From: Micractinium sp. NFX-FRZ
Lineage: Eukaryota; Chlorophyta; Trebouxiophyceae; Chlorellales; Chlorellaceae
Assembly: GCA_029339195.1 (NCBI GenBank)
Contig: JAPTJF010000768.1
Location: 1-15,328 of the forward strand
Length of the DNA stretch: 15,328 nt
Direction: 5' to 3'
Shown here: positions 1-10,800 of the stretch, one piece after another
Layout of the letters: every line of letters starts with the position of its first letter
Position numbering within the stretch: position 1 is the stretch's first letter
Notes under the pieces: generated by a model
What the model was told of the DNA's origin: nothing
Database searches by the model: none
The model's input: the letters and a program-made list of their open reading frames with translations, nothing else
Translations under genes and position numbers: made by a program

Positions 1-654
1 CCCGTGCAGCACCGCCTGCTGAGCGCGCCGCAGGTGTTCAGCCTGCAGCTGACGTGGCCCTCCCACGCCGAGGCACCAGAGGACATTGGCGCCGCGCTGC
101 GCACGCTGGACGACAGGGTGAGCCGGGGGGAGAGCGCAGAGAGGCGAAGCAGCGTGGCTATAACTCTCCTGCCAAGTCTCGCTCTAACCCTCTGGCACAC
201 CAGCTCACACAACCCATCTTTCGCCCCCGCAGCTGGCACTGTGCGAAGTGTACGGCTGCGAGGCGGCGGCGGGGCGCACCTACCGCCTGCGCTCCCTGGT
301 CTGCTACTACGGCCAGCACTACTCCGCCTTCGTGGCGCTGCCGGAGCTGCGGGGAGAGTGAGTGGGAGCGGGCGGGGGTGCTGGTCATGCGGGCAGAGAG
401 GGTTATGCATGCCTGCAGACAGGCGCTTTGCCATCACTTTCCTAGGTTACTGACCTGAGGCCATCATTTACTGGCTAATCGACATCTTGAGCTCACCTTA
501 TGATCCCGCCCCTTCCTGTGCTCCCTCCCCCCGCAGGTTTGCCCTGTTTGACGACACCAAAGTCAGCCGGGTGGGCGGCTGGGAGGAGGTGGTGCGCCGC
601 TGCGAGGCGGGGCGCATCCAGCCCAGCCTGCTCTTCTACGAGGCAGCAGACTGA
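1..654 (+). CDS. USP-family deubiquitinase paralogue, C-terminal exons only (copy 1, cut by left edge)
   Basis: Three exons are visible: 1-117 (already open at the window edge), 233-357 and 537-654 with stop TGA at 652-654. The introns are 118-232 (phase 0) and 358-536 (phase 2). They begin GTGAGC and GTGAGT and end CCGCAG. The product is the last part of a peptidase C19 (ubiquitin-specific protease) domain. Visible motifs are QVFSLQLTWP, EDIGAALRTLDDR, the His box LVCYYGQHYSAFV, the Asp box FALFDDTKV, and the end QPSLLFYEAAD. Exon lengths and phases equal those of the last exons of the complete gene at 1792-14407. The 117-nt exon differs from that gene at only three positions, all synonymous; the second exon differs at about 8 of 125 and the last at about 12 of 118. 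Whether a full-length gene lies to the left cannot be seen, so this could be an intact neighbour or a truncated duplicate. The frame is intact here. Family assignment is firm; activity is inference. Confidence 0.88.
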
Positions 655-1791
655 GGGGCGGCGGCAACGGCAGGCCTCTTGGGCAGCTGCCTGTGCATTA
701 CAGCCGGCCAGTTGCTACACCATCCTTTCATCATCTGGCTTGCGGGCAAGTCAGCGCCAGCTGCCGCCTGTGCGACACCAGCTTCAAACTGGCGGGCGAG
801 CCTGGCCTGCCACCGGTTTATTGCAGGCACGCAAGAGAGCTGCGGCCGCCTGCTGCACTTCCACAAACGAGAAATTTTGCCACGTCTCACAAAAGGCGCC
901 TCCCACTTAATCGGGCCATGCTCGTTCCCATTGTACCCCTGCTTCTCCTCCTCGCGCGTGCTGCTGTCCGCACACTGTACCTCACATACTGACGGCAATT
1001 ACCGCACCTTCATATTCCAACTGCTGTGTCCTGCTGTCGTTTCCAAGATGTCACGCTGATGCAAGTGACCAGCAGTCCTGGCTGCATGGCGTCCGGCATG
1101 TGTTTAGAAGCAGCCGGGAGGGAGTGGTACCGGCAGCTGCACGCCGGCCGGGCGGACCATCATGCCAGCACAGTCCTCGAAACTAGGATGAATGTACTCC
1201 TACTCAGATGAAGACAGGCGCTGTGGTCAGTTCAGGACCTGCATGTATAGGACTTGCCTGCCGCCGCAGCTGCCACTGCGCAGTGGCATGCCCCGGTTCA
1301 CGTTGTGCCCCGGCGGGCGCCCCCGGCAGCCGCCGCCCAACCCACCGTCCACCCAGTTGGTTTCGCTTCTGCTGACAGTTCTAGCGTGCGCCCCGCTGTA
1401 AGTCTGGTTCCCATTTGTTCCGCCAGTGCTTAATGCGCGACCTGTTCAGGCAAAGCGACTCTGGTGGGACATGAGGCAGTGCCGCCGCTGAGGAGGAAGG
1501 CAGGGGGTCTGTCCCATTGGGACCTGTGCGCACCGCTGAAGAAGACGCGATGTTCATTTAATAATCTCTACCGCCGCTTCTGGAGCTCGCCGAGCACTGG
1601 GCCAGCGGGTGGCGGGTGCATGCTCTAATCGCCGACTCTGATCGCCGGCCAGCGGCACTCGCCCGCGAGCGCTGAGGACAGCGACGATTACTGGAGGCCA
1701 TTGAGGTGTTTTAGGAAGCGCCGGGCCTGCAGGAGCGTCGCTATCGTCGGCGGGACCGAGTGCCCGCCCGCCGCCCGCCTGCAGCGCAGCT
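655..1791. other. Intergenic region: 3' UTR of copy 1 and promoter/5' UTR of the full-length USP gene
   Basis: This 1.1-kb stretch has no convincing gene. Open frames here are short, and none has splice sites or protein motifs that I recognise. GC is lower than in the flanking exons over roughly 840-1060. The left part probably holds the long 3' UTR of the upstream gene, with its only TGTAA element at 1397-1401. The rest, about 390 nt, would then be the promoter and 5' UTR of the gene starting at 1792. A short AT-rich patch at 1555-1566 is the only TATA-like stretch and lies about 230 nt before the ATG. From about 1567 to the ATG the sequence is GC-rich, as expected of a 5' UTR. No experimentally defined motif can be assigned. 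Confidence 0.6.
1397..1401 (+). terminator. Candidate TGTAA polyadenylation signal for the upstream USP copy
   Basis: TGTAA is the usual polyadenylation element of chlorophyte green algae and normally lies 10-20 nt before the cleavage site. This is the only plus-strand TGTAA I found between the stop of copy 1 and the start of the next gene. It would imply a 3' UTR of about 750 nt, long but within the range known for green algae. A five-base match can arise by chance, so confidence is limited. Confidence 0.4.
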
Positions 1792-2880
1792 ATGGCGGCC
1801 GACGGCACGGTGCAGCAGCAGCAGCAGCTGGATGAGCTGCTGGCAGCAGTGCAGGTCTGCGCCAAGGAGGCTGCCCAGCTGTATGCCCGGGTACTTTATG
1901 AAAAGCGGGGCCGCCTGTCGCGGGAGGGCGCGCAGCAACTCGTAGACGAGAAGCTGGCAGCGGCACAGGCTGCCGACACCTCTGCTGGCAGCCGTGGGAG
2001 CGGGGACAACGGCAGCGGCAGCCGCAGTGCCAGTGCCTACCTGACCCCGATGCGCATTCTGAAGGTCAGGCTGACGGTGGAGGAGGCGGCGGTGGTTGCC
2101 ACCAAGGGCGGTGACACCCCCGCCTGCCGGAAGCGCGTGCTGCGCCTGCTGTGCGCCGCGCAGGTCGCGGCTGCAACCGGAGCGGCGCGCTACGGCAGCT
2201 CCACGCTGCTGCGCCTGAGCGCGGAGCTGTGGCAGCTCACCGCCGGCTGCAGCGGGCCGGCGTTCACTGCCTGCGTGCACAGCTGGCGCGCCTGGCTGGA
2301 GCGCTCCCGGCCCCAGCACCTGCTCAGCGTGCCGCCAATCGACCCTATCCATGAGATAGGGGTTAATGAGCCCCGCCTGGCGTGGGGCATGGACCCTGAC
2401 TGGCCAGCCTGGGACCGAGACATGCAGCAGGGGATGGACAGCTACTCCCAGGCCGTCAGCGCAGCTGTGCAGAGCGCCAGGCAGGCGTGGCTGAAAGGGC
2501 TTGAACGGATGCCACCCTCGGATGAAGCCACGTTGCTTATAGCGAGCTTGCTTATTCAGCTGACAGCGGAAGGGCTGCTCGGGAAGCCGGCTGCCTCTGT
2601 TGCACAGGCACAGCGGCAGACGGGCAGCGGGAGTGGCGGTGATGGCGGCTGCAGCGGAGCCAGCCAGCCTGGCACCGTGCCGGAACAGCAACCCGAGCAG
2701 CCGAGGCAGCCAACGGCGGCAGAGCAGCAGATGCAGATGGCAGACAGGCTCTCTGACCTGCCGTTCCAGGACAATGAGCGCGACCGCTCGCTGCTGTGGC
2801 GCTTTGGGCAGCAGGCCTGGCTGCGGGGGGCGGTGCGGGAGCGGCTGGCAGCCAGGTTCCCGCCGCAGGAGGAGGTGCCG
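1792..2880 (+). other. Exon 1: helical N-terminal region, possibly DUF627-like
   Basis: This single exon encodes 363 residues and ends at a phase-0 GTGAGT donor. A short Gln run (residues 8-12) is followed by an amphipathic helical stretch to about residue 60. Next come a Gly/Ser linker (about 62-82), a long helical region with regularly spaced Leu/Ala to about residue 263, a second Gly/Ser/Gln/Pro linker (about 264-315), and a final helical stretch with LLWRFGQQAWLRGAVRERL. The PPIDPIHEIGVNEP segment after an ELWQLTAG helix is reminiscent of the end of the TPR-like DUF627 module of plant UCH-related proteins. That resemblance is weak and from memory. A profile search would decide it. Confidence 0.5.
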
Positions 2881-5800
2881 GTGAGTTGGCAGGTGTGGGA
2901 AAGCACCTAGTGGTGTGAAAGGGCAGGTTTGAGAGCCGCCATATGGCAGCTAGTGGGCTGGTTCCGAGCTTCTTCGGAAGATCAACTGAACACATTCTTT
3001 GCTGACATGCTTGACATGCAGGCACCCCAACCGGACGAGGGCGCTGGGGCGGTAGCCGGCACATCAACCTGTGCACCATCCGACAAGGTGGGTGGGAACA
3101 AACCAAATCAGGCTGTGCCCAAGACTATGCCTGCCTGATCTCCTCTCACTGTACTCCCCTCTGCTGTGAAGCTGAACCATGGCGGGGGGCCATGGCACTA
3201 GCTTGCCAGTGGACAGTTTGCATTTGCAGCTCCTTTTTGGGCCGGCTTTCCAGGCCAGACGCCCTGCCCACATTTCCTCTCCCGCCGGTCCCTGGCACTG
3301 CCTGCAGATCCAGGCCTACTTGCAGACCCTGCTGGAAGGAGGAGGTGGGGAGCCAGAGTCTCAAAAGGTATAATGGTTAAGCAGTGTGAGGCCATAACTC
3401 TTGTTGTCTCTGGCTGATGCCCTGCCAGGGCACTTGTCTGCCCTCTGGCTTGCCGTTTCTTGCCCCTCACCCTGCGTCAAAACCAGACCTCCTGCGGCAC
3501 GCCCATCTGTTTTCCTTAGCAGCAACATAGCATGTGCACCCCACCGCCGTTCCTCCACCTCCACTGTCTGACTGCAGGCAGTACAGCTGCAGGCGCTGCT
3601 GGCCGAGTGCTGCGTGCCGGTGGGCGAGGTGGTGGAGCGGGTGCTGCCGCACATGGAGGGGCACCTTGGGGAGGTGAGCGGGCACTGGGGAGTGTGCAGC
3701 GAGAACTATGCTGGCGTGCTCAAGAAGGTTATGCCATCTCAAATTGGAGTCACATTGTGCACCTCTACTCAACACTATTCCCTTGCAGGCCCTGCGAGCG
3801 CTGCTGGAGGCGGGCGGCGAGCTGCCGGCACTGGCCTACCTGCCACCTGGCAGCGGCGAGGCCAGCAGCAGCAGCCAGGCACCCCCGCTGCTGCTGAGCC
3901 GGCCCGACTTTGAGGCGGCATTTGAGCGGGCGGTGCTGGACCCCGGGGAGTGGGAGCGCCAGGTGGGGCCTGGCTGCTGATTGATGCGCGACGTTGCCGC
4001 TGCTTGGGAAGACAGCTCACAGCAGAAGCTCGAGCTAACCTGAGCTGTGCTGTGTCCCAATGCCTGGAACAACTGTGCTTTAGCACCCGACTCCTCCCCA
4101 CGCTCTGGCTGTCCAGGTGGCCAGCCTCCTTGGGAGGCAAGAGGATCAGGGCTCCCTGGCAGCTTTGGCAGCCAGCTGTGGCCTGGACCTGCACCCTCCT
4201 CAGGTAGTGTCACTCGACTAGACTCGACTTGACTGGACAGACTGGACATGCAAAACTGATCAGTTACACGCATTGCCAGTGACTCTTACGTATTGGTGGC
4301 GTGGGTGCATCCTAATATATCGAACTCGTTGCCAGCATTAGATTATGAGTCTGCATCTGAGGAGCCAGGAGGACTCGTGAGGCTTCGGAATGTATGGAAA
4401 TACATGCCAGGGATTGCACCCCCTTGGAGGAGCCCACTTTGATCAGCCGAGGCCTTTCCTCTGTGCGCATCATGTGCTGCCCTCGGTAGTCGCACAGTCA
4501 TCCATCGCAAGCATGCCCACTGGCCCCCGCAGAGCACAAGCTGCAGAGCGTACCCGCTGGAGAGCATGCAGGGCCTGCCTGCCGCGGGCTCTGTGCCAGC
4601 CTCTCTGGCGCCTGGGGAGCTGCCTGCTGTGGGCGCTCTGTACCGGGAGATCACGGCCGCGACAGAGGAGCGGGAGCAGGGCAGCCCTACTGCCGAGCTG
4701 TCGCTGGCACTCAAGCAGGTGTGCTGCTGGCTGCTAACCGCTGGAAGCCACCTGCTGGCACCAGGCAAAAGGAATTCAAAGCTTGAGTATGTCTTGAATC
4801 TGCAGCCTTTGAAACATGATCATGCCCTCCCCAGCACAGCTTCTCGCTCAGGCATTGACCCGATCCATTGTTTCCCTGTCCTCGCCTGTCCGTCTTGCAG
4901 GCCTGGCAGGAGGTGCTGCCCAAGCAGTCGGCAACCACGTCCGAGCTGGAACGAGTTCTGCGAGGGGACCGCTCTACTGGTGTGTGTGCGTGTGTGTGTG
5001 TGTGTGTGTCAGTAAGCCCATCAGAGTGTCGTCAGAAGCAAGGGGTCACCAGCAAACCCAAGCAGCCGGTCTATAATGGGAGGGCAGTATGGCAGCCTGA
5101 GGCAGGCATGTCCGCTTGTGCCGGTTGTGCGCAAGCGCTTGACGCTTCAAAGGTCCCGCCCGTTCCACATGGTCCTATCTCTACCTGTTACTGAATGCTG
5201 TTTCCTTTTCTGACCCCCTCGTGCAGCAACCTTGGACATTGTCCCTCTACAGGTAGCGACAGATGATGGGAGGGCTGTTGCTGGTCCTATGTGCGCCACT
5301 CACGCTGCTCTGTGCTTGCCACGCCAGATGCACGGGACCGCTGCAACCAATTCGCATGGTGGGTGCTGTGCCCCGTGTTGCGCCTTCTTCGACCTGTGTT
5401 TTTGCTGCCCGCCGACTTGCAGGAGCCCTCAGCTGTGCTCGCTTGCATGCTGCGCGGCGAGCTGTTGCTGCAAGCAGACGCGGCGGCAGGCAGCCAGGAG
5501 CGGCAGGCAGAGGTGCTGGCAGCCCACGCTAACCTGCTGGCCAACGGGGTCGGATCCCCTGCCCTGCTGCACATGGCCTGCACACGAGTGGTGAGTTGCC
5601 AGGCCGCTGGCTGGCCACATTGTCGTCTCGCACCATGGCTGCATAGCAGCCTCATCTACATGTCTCCAGTCTGCCTCAAACCTGGGCCAATCTTGCTTCC
5701 TTTTCTTTGAGTTGTTGCGAAATTCTCACCCATGCAGGAAGACATCCCCACCCGCGCCCTGAGCAGCTTTGTGCTCGCAGCATCCCGGCTGCTCATGCTT

Positions 5801-7818
5801 GATCTCACACCACTGCAAACCCTGGCGCTCTCCCAGTGGAGCAGCGCGCTTGCCTTGCTCTCCCTGAAGCAAGCACCAGCCGAGCGGCGCGGCGTGCTGC
5901 AGCAGGTGGGCAAGCCAGCCTGTGGGGGTGCAGTGCAGGGCGCATTGATGCCAATGCATGCCAGAGAGGCCTCATTAATTGGACTATTAATGTTAACACA
6001 GTGTGATGTTGCTGCATGCCTTCGCTGTCCTTCTGGAACTCAGGGGAGCACATCACACTGGCACACACTAGTTCACCTCCTTTCCTGTCTGCATCCCTGC
6101 CCCAGGCCAAGGACGCCATTCAAGCTACTTTAACTGCGGCCTCTGAGTGCACTGCTGGTTTATCACAGCACTGCACTCTCATGGCCCGCAGCCTCTCTCA
6201 CTTTGGACCTCGCCTGCCTCCACACCGCAGGCCAAGCAAGCCATGGTGGACGGCTGCCTGCGGGCGCTGCGCTTGCTGCTGCAGCACGATTTCATGCGGG
6301 ACCAGTGGCTGGCCGCTGTGCACACGTATCTCGGCAGCGTGCACAGCGCAGACCAGGAGCTGCCTGCAGGTAAGCCTCAAATGGCATTGCCGTTGAGTGC
6401 TTGTGTAGCAAGTTGTGTGCAAGTTGTGTGCAAGTTGTGTAGCTAGTTGTGTAGCTAGTTGTGTGCAAGTTGCTATGGTTTTGATGCAGTACAGTTACCG
6501 TCCACCTGATGTCCTTTCTGTTCTGACCCCACAGGCACTGAGCATTTCTGGGAGCGCCTGCACCGCCTGGGCGACCTGCCGCTCACCGCCCTGGTGCCTC
6601 TGCACGCTGTGTGCTGCTGGATGGTGGGCAGGAGCTTTGACGACGTGGAGGACCTGGGGGGGCAGGCGCAGGTGCGAGAGGTGCTGAGCAGAAGGCTTTG
6701 CGCAAGACGGGGCCATAAGCATGGAGAGGTGCTTGTGTCCTCGATCAAGGCGTGCTGATAGATAGTAATGACTGCAACAGAACCTAACTACTGGCTGCTG
6801 TCTGCTAAAGTATCCTGCCAGCTGGAAGCCAGCCACACATTTATTTCCCGCTATTGCACATGAGGGTGCACGACATGCCCAGACCGGTGTGCAGGCCCTG
6901 CTCGGTGAGGGCGAACGAGCGCTGGAGCTGTCTGACGGCAGCATCCACTTCGCAGCTGCATCGGTGGAGGCAGCGCTGCATCCCAAGGTGGGCGATCGTG
7001 AGGCTATTTGAGATCAAATGCTCTGCAAAGCGGGGGGTAGCATTTGCCCATTCTTCAACAGTCAAGTCAGGCTCCCTTTTCAATGGTCAACCAAACTTTG
7101 TGCCATTGTCACCCAACTGCCCTGGCATGGGTTGCAGGACGACTTGGAGCAAGCCCGGCACCTGCAGCGCGGCTTGTGCTTGCGCTGCGCGGAGTTTGGG
7201 AGCGACCAGGCAACCGCGGGGGAAGTGGCAGAGGCTCTGACAGCGGTCGCCTTGGGCACACGGCGCATTGCTACGAGCGGCTACCCTTGCCGCAGCACGC
7301 AGCGTGACATCAGTGCTCGCTCGCTGGAGGAGTACTGTGCACTGGTGCTCCAGGTGGGTGGTGCAGTTTGTACCTGCGATTGTACTGCTCTTTGTTTTCA
7401 TGTAACAAGACGATCATCGATACGCGGGTGGGAACATGGGACGGGCAGTGTGAACTATGTATGGTCTTGCCTGGATCCCAGGCCTTGCAAGATGTGTTGC
7501 ACGCGTTCTCATGTTGGCTTCCTTCCAACTGCAGGACCGGCTGACGGCACTGGTGGCTCAGCAGCTGGAGGCCATTGGGCAGCAAGCTCAGGAGCTTGGC
7601 ACGTTCAGCAAGGTGGCAACACAGATCATGTCTGCGGCTGAAGCCCTGGGCTTGCAGGCAAGCGTCTGCATCAAGTCACGGGGGGTGCATCTGCTTGTAG
7701 AAAGGGCAGGCCGCATACAGCATAGTGTGTCAAATACATGTGTCAAAGCTAACACCCAGAATGCTGCTAAGGCCACCCTGCTCGGCTGTGTGCAGGAGTC
7801 CGCAAAGACCACACAGCC

Positions 7819-7860
<42 letters not shown>

Positions 7861-10800
7861 GCAGGAGGTTGCTGATACCATACGCAGCTGCCTGGCGGCC
7901 AGCAGTGTGCTCGAGGGACAGATGCAAGTGTGTGACAGCCTGTGGCACCTGGCTGCCGCTTTAATGCTGCACCACATCCAGGGCGCCATCGACAAGCTCA
8001 GGTGAGCAGGCATGCAGCGAGATATGAGCAGGCATGTATGCCTCGGAAAAAGAACTAGCAACGAGAATAATCACAAAGTAAACATTTCAAAGAGTGGAAA
8101 TAGAAAAGTCTTCCCAACGTCAGCAAGTACCTCGCAACGTGCTCTCCAATGAGAGCTTGCATGCTCGGCGCGCTGGTCGCTGCTTTGGTGTGCGCGACAC
8201 AGCAGAGTAGTGGATGGAAGTATTGACGATGCGCACTTTGATCAACAACTTTTCATGCAAGTGCAGGGCTTTGCCTGTCGAGGTTGGCCAGAAGCTGGCA
8301 GCGAGCATGGAGCAGCTGGTGCAGCAGCTGCCTGCCTTGGATGCCGGCCTATCAAGTAAGTGTAGGGAAACGGCAGCGGGTGACACCTGTGATTTTTATC
8401 GAGGTGGAGGAAGAGGAGGGAAGGGAGGTGGAAGAATGGGGTGGTGAGAGGGCGGCATGACGCATGAAGGATCTAAAGTTGGATGCATTCATGAGCTAGA
8501 CAGCAGGGCGTAGTCTGGCAGCCACAACGTGTCCTGCGGGGAGGAGATGCCTGCAGCAGCTCTAACAGGGGCTGCCTTCATCAAAACAGGGTTCAAACAC
8601 AGGGGGTGCCTCTGCCAGAAGAGCGTGACAAGGTATGTAGCAATGCCCCCTGTTTGTAAACTGTGTAATCGTGTGTCTTGACCCCATGCAGGCAGCATGC
8701 CACGGCAGGAGTTCCGAAAGGAGCTGCTTGCTGCCCCTGCGGAGGCTGCCAGCTCAGCGCGCCCCACAACGGCCGACTTGAGTAGCGTCCTGTCTGTGCT
8801 GGATGCTCAGCTAGCGCATGTGGCGACTCGGCTGCCAGACCTGCTGTCAACAGTCAGTAGCATGCAGCAGACACGTCGCGCTGAGCTGGCGCACGTTCGC
8901 AGGTGAATGGTCTTTGCCAAGGGTGGTGGCCATGCCGTGGGGTGTGTGTAGTTTGCCTCTGCACGCATTGCATGTGCACAAGTAACACGTTCTTGCTTGT
9001 TCATTTGCATTAGAAAACTGAGGTTCTGCTTCCCCCGCCCGTGCAGACACATCACGCACTCCCACCGCGTGCCGCTGCACCGCCCGCTGCTGGAGGGGGT
9101 GCTGCGCCACTGCCTGGCCGACCGCTGGGCGCAAGCAGCGGAGGAGCAGGGTGAGCGCTGGCAGGTTGGCAGGTTGGGAGAGCAGCCAGCTGGCAGTGCT
9201 GTGCATCAGCAGCGGCAAGAATCACCTGCCGCACGTTGCATGCTTTCCTGGCCACAGATTGAGCGCTGAGTCTTATATCACAAATTGCAGGTGTCTGCTC
9301 GTCATCATCTGAGCAGGCTGACGCTGAGCCAGGCAGCCAGGCCAAGCAGCAGGCGGCAGGGGAGGAGCAGGAGGAGCAGCGCCGGCAGCAGGAGGCCGCA
9401 AGCTTGGCAGCCGAGGCGGCAGCGGCGGCTCTGGTGGAAGAGGAGGAGGCACAGGCGGCCAGCGAGGCGGCTCGGGCTCAGAAGAAGGTAGGGTGGACGG
9501 CATCTTGTGGGGAGCGCCTGTGGGGAGCTCCAAGTTCAGAAAGACAAGCAATTCACTGGAATGCAGGGGTCTACTACCAGCACCTGCTGTGGGTGCGCCT
9601 GTGGGCCTTTGACAGCCTGGACGACTCATCCCGCTTGATACCCATCCATCTGCCCTGCAGGCCGCCACTCGCCGGGCCAGGAAGCAGCGGCTGCGGCAGC
9701 TCACCGCCGCCGACCCTGCACCTGAGCCAGCTGCTGCGGCACAGGCAGCTGAAGCTGGGGAAGAGGAGGTAGAGGAGGAGGGCGAGCTGCAGCAGCCTCA
9801 GCCAATTGAGCAACAGGTGGCTGACGAAGAGGAGGACGAGGAGGAGGAGGAGGAGGGGGCGGCTGTTGCTGCGCTGCCCTCCCCGCGCGCTGTCTCCGGC
9901 GCGCTGGGCCCACCCTCCGCATTGGCACCAAATGCAGCCTGCAGCACAGCTGCCAGCTCAGCAGCAACGACTGCTGCAGATCCCGGCAGCCCATGCACGC
10001 CCACCAAGCGGCGCCAGCAAGCAGCGGCTGCAGCAGCTGCCGCGATGGGTCCGCTTACGCCAGCGCTGCGGGTGTTGGGCACGGCCAGAGCCGCAGCTGC
10101 TGCAGCAGCAGGCACTGAACAGGAAGCTGTGCAGGTTCCAGCAAGGCTGCCGGGCGCTGCCTCTGCACCTGGCACTGCTGGCTCTGCTGTTGGGAAGGCC
10201 GGCAGCGCTGCCGAGCCAGCTGGCGCATCAGAGTCTTCACCAGGCGGGGCAGACAAAGCACACGCAAAGCCATCAGTGCTGGAACGTGCAGCTGAGCTGA
10301 TCGTGCTGCCGACAGTGGCGCCCGCAGCATCGCCCAAGCCGTCTGCTAGCAGTGCCCAGCTGGCGCCGCTGCCACAGACGGAGGCTGCTGCAGCACCACA
10401 ACTGTCGCCTCCTGCCTCGGCTGGTGGGCTGGGCGCTGCCTCCAGCAGCCCAGGAGCCAGCCGGCCAGCCGACCACCCTGCTGTGCAGCGGCCCGCCAGA
10501 AAGTATAATCCCTTCCTGAACTGCGGCAGCAGCCCGGCAGCACAGCTACGACACTCTGGTGTCTCCCCACCGCTGCCTGTTGCGCCGCAGCCCGCAGCAG
10601 CCCCCCCGCCGCTGCAGCGTGTGGCGCAGCAGCCCACAGCAGTCTCCCCGCCGCTGCCACTGGCGCCGCAGCCCACAGCGTGGCCAGCCACACAGACCGC
10701 TTCTGCGCATTTGGCCAGCCTGCCAGTAGCGGTGCCAGCTGCTCTGCAGCCTCCAAGTGCAGCCCACGTTGTGGTGCCGGCACCCCCACAGCCTTCGCTT

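Larger units (their letters stand above)
3022..9150 (+). other. Exons 2-20: helix-rich middle region of the USP protein
   Basis: Nineteen small exons (26 to 216 nt) encode roughly residues 364-1172. The sequence is mainly helical, with many Leu/Ala heptad-like stretches such as GEVVERVLPHMEGHL, SALALLSLKQAP and LRALRLLLQHDFMRDQW. I see no catalytic motif and no clear C2H2 finger. One CLRC motif lies in exon 15. Exon 6 (4117-4203) is a short exon inside what would otherwise be a 570-nt intron. It is supported by a CCAG acceptor, a GTAGTG donor, 29 open codons and phase 0 on both sides. By position the region corresponds to the DUF629/linker part of the plant proteins, where binding roles are presumed. 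The exact function is unknown. Confidence 0.6.

Noticed and set aside
1..654. Copy 1 as a pseudogene
   Set aside because: The frame, splice sites, His and Asp boxes and stop are intact. Truncation cannot be judged because the window edge cuts it.
655..1060. Several 100-136 codon plus-strand frames after the stop of copy 1
   Set aside because: They run from exon into 3' UTR, have no motifs, and the stop at 652-654 is at the same place as in all three copies.
1741..2691. 316-codon open frame on the minus strand
   Set aside because: It is antisense to exon 1, has no domain-like sequence, and has the usual shadow composition of G/C-ending codons on the other strand.
3963..4532. A single 570-nt intron between exons 5 and 7
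   Set aside because: A well-bounded phase-0 exon of 87 nt at 4117-4203, with GC-rich helical coding, fits better than one long intron.
6401..6469. CRISPR-like array
   Set aside because: The units are 11-12 nt and directly adjacent with no spacers, inside an intron of a eukaryotic gene.
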